DNA of 64,000 nucleotides from Candidatus Thiodiazotropha sp. (ex Monitilora ramsayi) (GTDB lineage: Bacteria; Pseudomonadota; Gammaproteobacteria; Chromatiales; Chromatiaceae). The position numbers and the translations under genes were made by a program. The stretch lies in NCBI GenBank assembly GCA_025655575.1, contig JAHXIP010000018.1, forward strand, positions 1 to 64,000, read 5' to 3'. This document shows positions 7,460 to 15,960 of the stretch, in pieces. The notes below the pieces were generated by a model. The model was not told the origin of the DNA. It did not search any database and worked only from the letters and a program-made list of their open reading frames with translations. How positions within the stretch are numbered: position 1 is the first letter of the stretch; each line of letters begins with the position of its first letter.

Positions 7460-8740
7460 ATGAAAGATGTGCCAACAAATAAATTTCCAAGGATTGTACG
7501 AGCAGTCCCCGATCCCTTAGGTTTGTATCTACATGCTGGATACAATGACCATAAAGCGCTACTCAATATGCTGGCTACTGGCGATAAGAGCTTTTTTGGT
7601 GCCGTATTTGACCCCACTAAACTAGATCGACACGCAGAGCTCCGTGAGCAGATATTCGAAAACAAGTTAGACGCAATTTTGGACCCAAGGACTATCAGAT
7701 CGGCAACACCTGGTGGTTTCTCTGATGCCATTAGTGCGCTGCCCTGGGGTAAAAATAGACCTCATAATGAGGATGACTTCAAAGGTCTATTAGGTCGTAG
7801 ATTAATTGGTGATTTAGCGGCCTTTACTTGTGAGCATGGATTCACCCAAGTAATGGCGCCATCCCATTATATTTCAAATATCAACGATTCCTGGCTAGAC
7901 ATTGATATTGAATCGATTTGTAATTTTCGAGCAGCTCTAGATAAGGTTGGCTGCTCATCTATACCTATGATTCTACCTTTGGCAATTCCCTACAGACTCT
8001 TTAGAAATTCTGATGACAGAAATGCTTTGATCGATCGTATCCGCCAGCTTCCAGTTAACTCTATTTGGTTATCTATTGATGGTGTGGGAAGAAATAGTAG
8101 TGCCCCTGCAGCAAGAAATTACATTGATGCCGCCAGAGATTTTCATAAACTTGATATTCCTTTGGTCGCCAATCATATAGGGGGCATGTTTGGTCTTTCG
8201 CTTCTTGCTTTTGGGGCAGTCGGAGGTATTGCTCACGGTGTGATGCAAAATGAGTCTTATCAAACATCGCAATTAAAGAAGCCTCGTAAACCTGGTAAAT
8301 TTGGACGCAAAAGATTAATTTATGTGCCATCAATAGATGCCATGCTGCCGTGCAAGGAAGCAGAGATTCTGCTTTCTAGTAGAAGGGCGAAGGCTCATTT
8401 CGCATGTAATGACTCCCGTTGTTGTCCACGAGGCGCGAAAGATATGTTGCATAACCATACGCGTCATTACCTTTATCAGAGAATGCATGAAGTAGCCGGA
8501 TTAAGCCGTATGCCTGAGACTTTAAGACCTCAACGGTTTTTAGATCAGCATCTGAGACCCGCAACAGACAAAGCAGTGGCTGCAACTCAAATTGAGTGGC
8601 CAGATAATAGCATTTTGGAAAAAATGCTAAGAAACAGGAAACATCTGGATACGTTAAGAATTGCTTTAGGGGATTATTCTGAGAAAAATCCACCAAAGTC
8701 ATTCGCTTTGCATCCCAAGATGCGAGCAGCAAGAAACTAA
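7460..8740 (+). CDS. TIM-barrel-like protein with Cys cluster, upstream of RES TA pair, 426 aa
   Basis: I do not recognise a named family. The order of strand and helix segments suggests a TIM-barrel (AILDPRTIR; PMILPLAIPY; SIWLSIDGVG; IPLVANHIGG; SLLAFGAVGGIAHGVMQNES). A C-terminal cluster C-N-D-S-R-C-C-P-R-G with nearby H-x-H and H residues could bind zinc. Barrel plus Cys/His site is the plan of tRNA-guanine transglycosylase relatives, including DpdA-type DNA-modifying enzymes, but this is only structural analogy. I prefer ATG 7460 over the upstream GTG at 7430, because the charged start MKDVPTNKFPRIV leads directly into the fold. It is 41 bp upstream of the antitoxin gene and co-directional, suggesting a three-gene module. 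Confidence 0.6.
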   Translation: MKDVPTNKFPRIVRAVPDPLGLYLHAGYNDHKALLNMLATGDKSFFGAVFDPTKLDRHAELREQIFENKLDAILDPRTIRSATPGGFSDAISALPWGKNRPHNEDDFKGLLGRRLIGDLAAFTCEHGFTQVMAPSHYISNINDSWLDIDIESICNFRAALDKVGCSSIPMILPLAIPYRLFRNSDDRNALIDRIRQLPVNSIWLSIDGVGRNSSAPAARNYIDAARDFHKLDIPLVANHIGGMFGLSLLAFGAVGGIAHGVMQNESYQTSQLKKPRKPGKFGRKRLIYVPSIDAMLPCKEAEILLSSRRAKAHFACNDSRCCPRGAKDMLHNHTRHYLYQRMHEVAGLSRMPETLRPQRFLDQHLRPATDKAVAATQIEWPDNSILEKMLRNRKHLDTLRIALGDYSEKNPPKSFALHPKMRAARN

Positions 8741-8781
8741 AACTATTTTTATGATGAGATTAAAATGCACGTGGTGAGAAA

Positions 8782-9120
8782 ATGAGTAACGCGATTGCTC
8801 GAAAAATTGAATCCATTGAAGAGAAAGGTGGTATGCGGTCAGCCGATGTGGCCAACATTCTAGGCACCCGCCCAGAAACTGTATCGCGTTGGAATCAAGG
8901 AAAAGCATTTCCTAGAGGTGATACAGAAAAACTACTTTTAGATCTGGATTATATTGTTGATCAATTATCAGACTTTTATGAGCCTCTGGAGGCTAGGGTT
9001 TGGCTATTTAGTCGTCAGAGAGTATTGGATGGAAAAAGGCCTGTTGATCTTATTCAAAAAGGTGACACTGACACAGTGATGCAGATTCTGGATCAGCTTA
9101 GAGATGGAATATACCTGTAG
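8782..9120 (+). CDS. Xre/MbcA/ParS antitoxin of a RES toxin, 112 aa
   Basis: The protein combines an N-terminal HTH (SADVANILGTRPETVSRWNQ, residues 20-39) with a C-terminal DUF2384 domain. That domain (E-A-R-V-W-L-F-S-R-Q-R-V-L-D-G-K-R-P-V-D, then L-R-D-G-I-Y-L at the end) inserts into and blocks the RES toxin active site in known complexes. The RES gene follows after 10 bp, the usual antitoxin-first order. Such antitoxins normally repress their own promoter through the HTH. The length is typical of the small class. Both domains appear intact, so the pair is probably active. Confidence 0.92.
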   Translation: MSNAIARKIESIEEKGGMRSADVANILGTRPETVSRWNQGKAFPRGDTEKLLLDLDYIVDQLSDFYEPLEARVWLFSRQRVLDGKRPVDLIQKGDTDTVMQILDQLRDGIYL

Positions 9121-9130
9121 AGAGTAATGG

Positions 9131-9670
9131 ATGGTACATGATTCCGATCTTCTAGATAAATTATCGAGTCTTGAAGTCACGCATTTTAAAGGCGAGGTTT
9201 TTAGAGCTACGCGAAAAAATTTAGACCCTTTGGCAGCCTCCAGCAATGGAGGTCGTTGGATGCCGAGAAACGAGATGAACGTCCTATATACATCTCTTAC
9301 GGAAGATGGCGCTATAGCTGAATTGACTTATCACTGGGGAATGCTCGATCCAAGACCATCAAAACCAGCTAATTTAAGTCGTATCAAGGCAGATCTTCCA
9401 CAATCAATGCGTATCCTTCGGACAGATCTGGAAACGCTTGGTATTCAGGAGCATGAATACCAGCAAATCAATTATGAAAAGATGCAGAAGATTGGTCATG
9501 CTTCCGCATTTCTCGAGTTTCATGGGTTACTTGTTCCATCTGCGCGATGGAATTGTGAAAATTTAATCATCTTCACTGAGAATATTTTGCAGTTAGAGCC
9601 ATTAGAATTAATCGATGAGAAAGAAGTGGACTGGGTAAAATGGGGTATAGAAAACAATATGCTCGATTGA
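9131..9670 (+). CDS. RES domain toxin (NAD+-degrading), 179 aa
   Basis: RES toxins cleave or phosphorolyse NAD+ and stop growth. The family signature is clear: FRAT near residue 24, DPLAASSNGGRW (31-42), LYTS (51-54) and GAIAELTYH (59-67), supplying the conserved Arg, Glu and Ser-rich motifs. A C-terminal section with W-N-C-E-N-L-I follows. The length is normal for the family. It starts at ATG 9131, 10 bp after its antitoxin gene, forming a classical Xre-RES toxin-antitoxin operon preceded by the TIM-barrel-like gene. No lesions are visible. Confidence 0.92.
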   Translation: MVHDSDLLDKLSSLEVTHFKGEVFRATRKNLDPLAASSNGGRWMPRNEMNVLYTSLTEDGAIAELTYHWGMLDPRPSKPANLSRIKADLPQSMRILRTDLETLGIQEHEYQQINYEKMQKIGHASAFLEFHGLLVPSARWNCENLIIFTENILQLEPLELIDEKEVDWVKWGIENNMLD

Positions 9671-9711
9671 TCGACCTTGTTGGTTTCAGCCATTGTTGAG
9701 AGGTGGTGACG

Positions 9712-9990
9712 ATGAAAAAAGAGATGTTTGATGAACTCTTGGAGAGCGTTCAGGAAATGGACGAAATCGTCCTTGGGAAGAAAATGGCCTCACGTGATTA
9801 TTATTATCATGATCCTTATGTAGAGGAGGATTCTGATTGCTTGGATCTCTCGTAAAAAATTCCCAACACTTATTGGGTCAGTAAATGCACTGTGGAGGAT
9901 TGGGAGCAGGATTATCAGTATTCAACGAGTGCGAATCATTCATTATTACTAGTTTTAGAAGCTAATCCAGAGCATATTCTGACAGTATAA
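9712..9990 (+). pseudogene. Decayed HigA-type HTH antitoxin gene
   Basis: The opening MKKEMFDELLESVQEMDEIV with SR at residues 27-28 matches the conserved start of HigA-like antitoxins. The frame stops at TAA 9853-9855, before the HTH is complete. After about 20 bases the typical C-terminal part resumes, V-S-K-C-T-V-E-D-W-E-Q (family: VSxRTLxxWEQ), and ends with LLLVLEANPEHILTV and TAA at 9988-9990. A shortened, disrupted middle joins the two. A good ribosome site (AGAGGTGG) survives upstream. No HigB-like toxin is next to it. It lies directly behind the RES pair, so the region has stacked TA loci. Confidence 0.65.
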
Positions 9991-10044
9991 TTCATTAAAT
10001 TATTATTTAGGTTGATTTTAGGTGGTAATAACAACGGAGGTTGT

Positions 10045-10748
10045 ATGCTTGATTGGTTTCTGTCTGTTAATTCAATCCTTCGAGAGTTGAGAAATAAAAC
10101 TATTGATGCTCAAGCTCACCTTGCTTCTGATGACGCATCTACAGCAAACATCGTAAATGGCTATCTGATAACCGAATATCAGGCTTTGTGGCGCACCTGG
10201 GAGAGTGCTGGGTTTGATACGAAAGAGTTAGGCAATCTAGGAAGACATATAGGATTTGGTGAAAAGCATGACTACGCTGATATTCTGAAGCGTGATATTC
10301 CAGCTATTGAAACCTATGCTGAGAAACATGTCCGTGAGGGGGGCATGTAGAAATCCATGCGAATTTTGAACAACTGCTGCATCCTCGTGTTTTTGAATGT
10401 GCTTATCAACAGTTTAAAAACGGGCATCTACGAGATGCGGTGTTAAATGCATTTGTATCGGTCTATGACCTAATTAGAGAACTGACTGGATTGGATCTTG
10501 ATGGCCAAGCCTTGGTATCACAAGCATTCTCTCTAGAAAACCCTAAACTTATCTTCAGCGAGCTTAATACAGATTCAGGTAAAAATGATCAAAAAGGCTT
10601 CATTCAAATCCTTACAGGTGCATATCTTGGTATTCGTAACCCTAAGGCACATTCACTACGTCACGATTTAGATGAAGTAAAGGCTGCCCAATACTTGGTG
10701 TTTGCTAGCATTCTAGCACGTCGTGTTTCTGAGGCGGCGTCACCATAA
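10045..10748 (+). pseudogene. TIGR02391 (Ymh-type) family gene split by a frameshift in a G6 run
   Basis: The first part (ATG 10045, ribosome site GGAGG) runs to a TAG at 10348-10350. Reading through the six-G run at 10337-10342 with a one-base shift continues as VREGGHVEIHANFEQLLHP, then RVFECAYQQFKNGHLRDAVL and into the open frame ending at 10748. The joined product, about 234 aa, matches the TIGR02391 pattern: L-H-P near the start of the domain, GLDLDGQALVSQAF, GAYLGIRNPKAHS. Members occur near defence and mobile genes; their biochemical role is poorly known. The lesion may be a true pseudogene, a phase-variable G tract, or a sequencing error in a homopolymer. Confidence 0.7.
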
Positions 10749-10955
10749 TAAATTACAATTTTTGATGAGTGTTAAAATATCTTCATAAATTAAGGAGTAA
10801 AATAAGAATGGTTGAATGGCATTTCTAATCTACTTAATTACTGCGCCTTACGCTGAACATCGATCAGCTGTGTCCATAAAACTTAATGAGATATAAATAA
10901 ATCTGGATCTTATAGCAGAGTATCGATTACGGCGACTATTCGAAATTATATTTAG

Positions 10956-11441
10956 GACTCGATAGGACTAGTTTACAACTACTTCAGAGACTACGATCCC
11001 TCCACCGGAAGGTATCTTCAATCTGATCCCATCGGCTTGTATGGAGGACTAAATACCTACCTTTATGCAAATGCTAACCCGACCAAGTATGTAGATCCCA
11101 CTGGCGAAGCAGCTTTAGGTGGTGTTATTCAACACCCTTGGACTGGTGGTGGAGGCTGGGGTGGTGGTAGAGGAGGATCTATCAACTTTCCTCGGCCAAT
11201 ACCTGTTGTACCGACAGTACCATATGATAAAGAAGCCGCGAATGATCCAATATATGACCCAGAAAAAGAACGAAAACGAATCTGTATAATGGAATGTGAG
11301 TTTGAATATTTAAATGATTTGGAGTTTTGCCTCAATAATGGAGGACCTTGCGGCCCACTAGATGAAAGTCAGTATCAAGAGTGTCTTGCCTTTGCAGAAA
11401 AGAAATTTGGATCGTGTAAGGCTCGATGTCTAGGTGACTAA
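10956..11441 (+). pseudogene. Orphan Rhs C-terminal tip with Cys-rich end
   Basis: The frame carries the Rhs core-end signature (YNYFRDYDPSTGRYLQSDP, then GLYGGLNTYLYANANPTKYV and DPTGEA), after which Rhs proteins diverge into a toxin tip. Only this end of the core remains. Upstream the frame closes at 10953-10955 and there is no Rhs repeat region, so it is a displaced tip or remnant. The tip has a Gly/Trp-rich linker, then a roughly 60-residue segment with eight Cys (RICIMECEFEYL; FCLNNGGPCGP; CLAFAEKKFGSC; CRCLGD-like end). I do not recognise the toxin class. The next gene is a likely immunity protein. Confidence 0.65.
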
Positions 11442-11530
11442 AGCCCTAAGTAATGAAGTAAAAGTTCCAATATTCAACTAGAGACATCCGTGTCTTTATT
11501 ATCCAACTGCTATGCAACCTGGTCAGAGAT

Positions 11531-11830
11531 ATGACTAATGAAGATGGGATTGAAACTAAAATTTATTGTCGAAATGATGAAGTGGTCTTCAGTATTACTG
11601 ATCACCATAAATGGGGTGAGAACGACAGAAATCATTTAGCAGCCATTGTGAAAGAAATAAAAGCACATATTGCCGCTTTTATTAGTGGCGAAATATATTC
11701 TGATTATCCAGAGGCCAAAAACAAAACATGTGTTATCGAAATAGTTGGAAAATACCCGCTTAATACAGAAGCAAAGAGAATTTTTGGGTTATTAGTAAAA
11801 TCTAGTGGATTCAGTTATAGATTCAAATAA
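11531..11830 (+). CDS. DUF6572-type small protein, probable immunity protein, 99 aa
   Basis: The sequence shows the DUF6572 layout: an early strand with V-V-F-S-I-T-D-H-H-K-W, then HLAAIVKEIKAHIAAFISGEI, Y-P-E-A, a V-I-E-I-V-G-K-Y-P strand, and a final F-S-Y-R-F. Members often sit downstream of polymorphic toxin tips. Here the gene follows the orphan Rhs tip by 90 bp in the same direction. A role as its immunity protein is therefore plausible but unproven. The family call is from memory of the pattern, so moderate confidence is appropriate. The gene appears intact, with ATG at 11531 and a stop 16 bp before sequence leading into the IS3 element. Confidence 0.6.
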   Translation: MTNEDGIETKIYCRNDEVVFSITDHHKWGENDRNHLAAIVKEIKAHIAAFISGEIYSDYPEAKNKTCVIEIVGKYPLNTEAKRIFGLLVKSSGFSYRFK

Positions 11831-11922
11831 AGGGCAACAGGGAGAAAAGGGGTCGGTGTGAACCTCCCCCAGTTTAACGGAGACTTTTATTAAGCGACAA
11901 TAGTCGCCATAGGAGTTTCCCA

Positions 11923-12321
11923 ATGACGAGAAAACGCAAGCCGTACAAGACCTACACCAAGGAGTTCAAGGAAGAGGCCGTTCGAATGATGGAATCCTCA
12001 GACAGGCCGGCAGCAGAGGTTGCCATGGAGCTGGGTATCCGCCGCAACCAGCTCTATAAGTGGCGTGATCAGCTCCAGCAGAAGGGAGGCAATGCCTTTT
12101 CCGGGCAACGAGGAAGGCCGAAGAAGGAGGATCAGAGCGAAGTGGTTACCCTTCGGCAGGAGAATGAGCGTTTGAAAGAGGAGCTGGAAATCCTAAAAAA
12201 GGCCGCGCGTACTTTGCGAAGGAGCTCAAGTGAAGTACGCATTTATCCGAGATCACACTCAGCAATACAAGGTATCACGGCTCTGCGAGGTATTAGAGGT
12301 ATCATCCAGCGGCTACTATGA
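11923..12321 (+). CDS. IS3 OrfA, frame altered near its end
   Basis: OrfA supplies the HTH and leucine-zipper part of IS3 transposases. It has the HTH (YTKEFKEEAVRMM, then VAMELGIRRNQLYKWRDQL) and a coiled coil (VVTLRQENERLKEELEILKK). Most relatives end the reading frame in KKAAAYFAKELK and stop on the codon overlapping orfB. Here the expected YFAKELK-stop lies in the -1 frame ending at 12233, while the open frame runs on to 12321. Either one base is missing around 12207-12212, or the A6G run just before it (near 12194-12200) is a -1 frameshift site. The HTH and zipper are intact. Confidence 0.85.
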   Translation: MTRKRKPYKTYTKEFKEEAVRMMESSDRPAAEVAMELGIRRNQLYKWRDQLQQKGGNAFSGQRGRPKKEDQSEVVTLRQENERLKEELEILKKAARTLRRSSSEVRIYPRSHSAIQGITALRGIRGIIQRLL

Positions 12322-13090
12322 TTGGCGAGATCGACCGGAAAGCGCCAGGAGCAAGCGAAACCACCAGCTTGTCACAAAAATCAGGGTATTTCATAAGGTC
12401 AGTCGCGAGACCTATGGCTCACCGCGGATTCATCGAGACCTGGTGGAAGCCGGAGAGCGGGTTGGCGTAAATCGAGTGGCCAGGCTGATGAGTCAGCACG
12501 GTATTCAGTCGAAGATGGCCAAGCAGTTTGTCATCACTACCAACTCCAAGAACACCCTGCAGCCAGCCCCGGACAGGCTCAAGCGGGATTTTTCTGTGGA
12601 GTCGCTTGACAAGGCATGGGTGAGCGACACCACCTTCATCCCAACCCGCCAGGGCTGGCTCTATCTGGCCGTGGTGATCGAGCTTTATTCACGGCAGGTG
12701 CTAGGGTGGGCCATGGGCGAGAAAAATAATGCCCAGCTCGTCCAGGATGCCCTGACGATGGCGATATGGCGGAGAGGTAAGGTAGGCGCAGTGATCGTGC
12801 ATTCTGATCAGGGCAGCACCTATGCTTCAGCTGACTACCAACAGTTACTGAAGGACAACGTGTTGCTTTGCAGTATGAGTCGTAAAGGAGAATGCCTGGA
12901 CAATGCGGTAGCAGAGAGCTTCTTTGGTACACTGAAAACCGAATGTGTCGAGCACGAATATTACCGCACCAAGGAGGATGCCAAGAGAAGCTTGTTCGAA
13001 TACATCGAGGTCTTTTATAACAGGCGCAGGCGACGTTCATATCTGGGCTATATCAGTCCAGCCGAGTATGAGGCAAGGTATGCCTCCTAA
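12230..13090 (+). CDS. IS3 OrfB transposase (DDE), 286 aa
   Basis: OrfB carries the catalytic DDE core. It starts at GTG 12230 (VKYAFIRDHTQQY) with the HTH_21 region SRETYGSPRIHRDL. The integrase core has Asp in WVSDTTFIP, Asp in VIVHSDQGSTYAS and Glu in DNAVAESFFGTLKTE, ending in YNRRRRRSYLGYISPAEYEA. All three acidic residues are present. IS3 elements normally make an OrfAB fusion by programmed frameshifting; the overlap with orfA is consistent with that. Full family length. Confidence 0.95.
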   Translation: MKYAFIRDHTQQYKVSRLCEVLEVSSSGYYDWRDRPESARSKRNHQLVTKIRVFHKVSRETYGSPRIHRDLVEAGERVGVNRVARLMSQHGIQSKMAKQFVITTNSKNTLQPAPDRLKRDFSVESLDKAWVSDTTFIPTRQGWLYLAVVIELYSRQVLGWAMGEKNNAQLVQDALTMAIWRRGKVGAVIVHSDQGSTYASADYQQLLKDNVLLCSMSRKGECLDNAVAESFFGTLKTECVEHEYYRTKEDAKRSLFEYIEVFYNRRRRRSYLGYISPAEYEARYAS

Positions 13091-13255
13091 TTATACTCTC
13101 CGTTTTATTGGGGGAACGTCACTCTGACCCCTTGATAATTTAGGCTAGACTGATACAGAGCAACTGTATCGCATCTGGTTACTTCCAAGCTGTTCGACGG
13201 GGCAAGTGATTGTCCAGGTGGCTATTGAGGCTGCAGGAGAGAAGGGGAGCCCTCT

Positions 13256-15712
13256 ATGAAGATCCTATCCCGTATTGAACTTATCTTGGTAACTATTATT
13301 TTTTGTAGCCCGCTGATTGGTTGTGGTGGAGGCGGCGGTGGGGAGAGTCAACCGGGAGGTGAACCATTCTTGCAAGTGGATGCAGGTGCTGCACGAACGG
13401 TTGCTCTGCCGGATACGCTGACCCTGCAGCCCAACGTTACCCTTGGTGGTGTGGCGGCGGGTAACCAGGTTGATTATCAGTGGCGCCAGATCAGTGGTCC
13501 CGGCTCGGTTGCCTTGTCTGATTCAGCTATCGCTTCACCAACCGTTAACTTTCCCATCAACGGCAGTTATCAGCTCATGCTGGACGTGACTTCAAGCAGT
13601 CAGATTGCCAGTGATTTTTTGCATGTAACGGTCAATACCCAAGCAACGGGTGCCTCCGGACTCAGCGCTCCCCCGGCAAATAATGTTCAGTGTGTTGCGC
13701 CTGCCGATGCTGCGGTATCGGCATCGATCAGGTTTCTGACACCCTATCCCGGACTGCCGTCGTTGAATCCACTGGTCGGCTTGTTTCAAGCCCCGGGAGA
13801 TAATTCAGTCTGGTACGCTCTCAAACAGACCGGAGAGGTTGTACGTTTTGTGAATGATCCTGGCGTCAGCAGCGTGGCCCCCTTCCTTGATATCCAGGAC
13901 CGGGTCGACTACGGGGGAGAAAAGGGCTTGCTGGGCATGGCCTTTCACCCCAACTACGCGGTCAATGGTTACGTCTATTTGTCTTATACGGCTTCACCTG
14001 TGACTGGGTTGGAGTCCCGCATTTCACGTTTTACTTTAAATGCGACAACGCAAACGCTTGACCCCGCCTCTGAGCAGATCATCCTGACTGTCAGCCAGCC
14101 CTATAGCAACCACAATGGCGGTCAGATCAGCTTTGGGCCGGACAATCTGCTGTATATCGGTCTGGGAGATGGTGGATCGGGTGGAGACCCTCTGGGTCAC
14201 GGGCAGAACACATTAACCCTGCTCGGCAGCATGCTGCGTATCGATGTGGGAAATGGGACAGGTGGCTACACGATTCCTCCAACCAATCCTTTCGTCTCTG
14301 GTGGCGGTGCACCGGAGATCTACGCTTATGGTCTGCGCAACCCCTGGCGCTGGAGTTTTGACCGTTTATCCGGGAATCTATGGGTGGGAGATGTAGGCCA
14401 AAATGCCTACGAAGAGGTGGATATCATCACTGCCGGAGGTAACTTCGGCTGGAATACCATGGAGGCTAGCCACTGTTTCTCTTCATCCATCGGTTGTGAT
14501 CAAACCGGTCTGATTCTTCCTGTTGCCGAGTATGGCCGTAGCGAAGGGATCGCTATCACGGGAGGCTATGTCTATCGGGGTGCAGACCTCTCTTTTTTGT
14601 CGGGACGCTATCTCTATGGTGATTATGGTTCCGGCAAGATCTGGTCGCTTGAGGATGACGGATTAGGCGGCTACACCCCAACTGAATTGCTCGATACGAC
14701 GCTGAGTATCGCCGCTTTTGCCGAAGATCAGTCTGGTGAGGTTTACCTACTGCATCTGGGTGGAACTATTCATAAGATTGTAGAAGATACATCCACGGCA
14801 ATAGGTGTCATACCTGACAGTCTTTCAGGCTGGGGCTGCTTTCAGAGTGCCGATGTGGAGAGTTTTTCCGACAGTGTCGTTCCCTACGACATCAATGCGC
14901 TGCTCTGGTCCGATTTTGCGAATAAAGAACGCTTTATGGCGATACCCTCAGGCACCACCCTCTCCATCGATGGGGAGGGCCGATTTGTCTACCCGCCTGG
15001 CAGCGTATTGGGGAAACACTTCCGCCTGAACGGTGAATTGGTTGAGACGCGCCTGCTGTTACATCATGCCAACAGCGGCTGGTGGGGCTATAGCTATGAG
15101 TGGAATGCAACGCTTACCGATGCCGATCTTCTTGCAGACGCCAAGGATAAGTCGATTGCCGGACAGATATGGCACTACCCCAGTCCAGCCGAATGTCTGC
15201 TGTGTCATACTGAGGTGTCGGGTATCACTCTGGGACCTGAAGTGGGTCAGCTCAACCGGGACTTTGTCTACCCCTCTGCTACTGCTAACCAGCTGATTAC
15301 CCTTGAGTCCATTGGTTTGTTGGCCGCACCACTCACAGACCTGCAGAAGTCGACCGCTTTCTATGCGATTGATGACACGGCCTACTCCACCGAACGGCGG
15401 GCACGAAGCTACCTGCATTCCAATTGCGCCAACTGCCATCAGCCGGGTGGCCCGGGAGGCGGTAATCTCGATCTGCGTATGAGTGCAAGCTTTACCGCCA
15501 CCGGTCTGTGTAACCAAGCGCCCCTGACCGGCAATCTTGGTCTGATCACGCCGGTCCTGTTGAAACCCGGTGACCCGGATAACTCGATCTTGGTCCTACG
15601 CATGGAGAGTCAGGGGAATGTTCGAATGCCACCGCTTGGCTCGGCTGAGATTGACAATCAGGCACTGACCGTGGTCCGGTCATGGATTACAGACCTCAAT
15701 GGATGTGATTAA
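13256..15712 (+). CDS. PQQ-type sugar dehydrogenase fused to SO2930-like diheme cytochrome, lipoprotein, 818 aa
   Basis: A lipoprotein signal (LIGCGGGG, Cys23) is followed by an Ig/PKD-like domain to about residue 130. Next comes a six-bladed glucose/sorbosone dehydrogenase-like propeller, about 155-510 (GLLGMAFHPNYAVNGYVYL, HNGGQISFGPDNLLYIGLGD, YAYGLRNPWRWSFDR). The C-terminal third resembles the SO2930 family of diheme cytochromes, with heme motifs C647-L-L-C-H and C724-A-N-C-H. It is probably an outer- or periplasm-facing dehydrogenase that passes electrons to c-type hemes; the substrate is unknown. It lies alone just beyond the IS3 element. Confidence 0.85.
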   Translation: MKILSRIELILVTIIFCSPLIGCGGGGGGESQPGGEPFLQVDAGAARTVALPDTLTLQPNVTLGGVAAGNQVDYQWRQISGPGSVALSDSAIASPTVNFPINGSYQLMLDVTSSSQIASDFLHVTVNTQATGASGLSAPPANNVQCVAPADAAVSASIRFLTPYPGLPSLNPLVGLFQAPGDNSVWYALKQTGEVVRFVNDPGVSSVAPFLDIQDRVDYGGEKGLLGMAFHPNYAVNGYVYLSYTASPVTGLESRISRFTLNATTQTLDPASEQIILTVSQPYSNHNGGQISFGPDNLLYIGLGDGGSGGDPLGHGQNTLTLLGSMLRIDVGNGTGGYTIPPTNPFVSGGGAPEIYAYGLRNPWRWSFDRLSGNLWVGDVGQNAYEEVDIITAGGNFGWNTMEASHCFSSSIGCDQTGLILPVAEYGRSEGIAITGGYVYRGADLSFLSGRYLYGDYGSGKIWSLEDDGLGGYTPTELLDTTLSIAAFAEDQSGEVYLLHLGGTIHKIVEDTSTAIGVIPDSLSGWGCFQSADVESFSDSVVPYDINALLWSDFANKERFMAIPSGTTLSIDGEGRFVYPPGSVLGKHFRLNGELVETRLLLHHANSGWWGYSYEWNATLTDADLLADAKDKSIAGQIWHYPSPAECLLCHTEVSGITLGPEVGQLNRDFVYPSATANQLITLESIGLLAAPLTDLQKSTAFYAIDDTAYSTERRARSYLHSNCANCHQPGGPGGGNLDLRMSASFTATGLCNQAPLTGNLGLITPVLLKPGDPDNSILVLRMESQGNVRMPPLGSAEIDNQALTVVRSWITDLNGCD

Positions 15713-15960
15713 AGCTCGCTGTTAATGTAAGAAAACCAATTATTTCACGCCATGCTGGTTGGGGCCGGCATAGGCATGGGTTACTGATTTTCTATCAGAC
15801 ACTTCACTTAGTCATTGAGCTGGACCGATTTGAGTGATCATCCTAAACCTGGAACGGGTCAGGTGCATGCTGTATCGATAACAACGGCAGATGGTTTTCA
15901 GGTTTCTTGATAAAAGTAACTGATGGAAGCTGAAGTGGGCGTCTGTGGATGCGGAACTCA

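Larger units (their letters stand above)
11859..13121 (+). mobile_element. IS3 family insertion sequence, about 1.26 kb
   Basis: The left end TGAACCTCCCCCAGTTTAAC then GGAGA (11859-11883) is matched, inverted, by the right end reading TGACGTTCCCCCAATAAAAC then GGAGA (13097-13121). This gives TG...CA termini and about 25-bp imperfect inverted repeats. Similarity extends outward a further 12 bases on each side (AAGGGGTC at 11847-11854, GACCCCTT at 13126-13133), so the true ends may be 11847 and 13133. Two overlapping genes orfA and orfB lie inside. No short direct repeat is clear. Confidence 0.85.
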
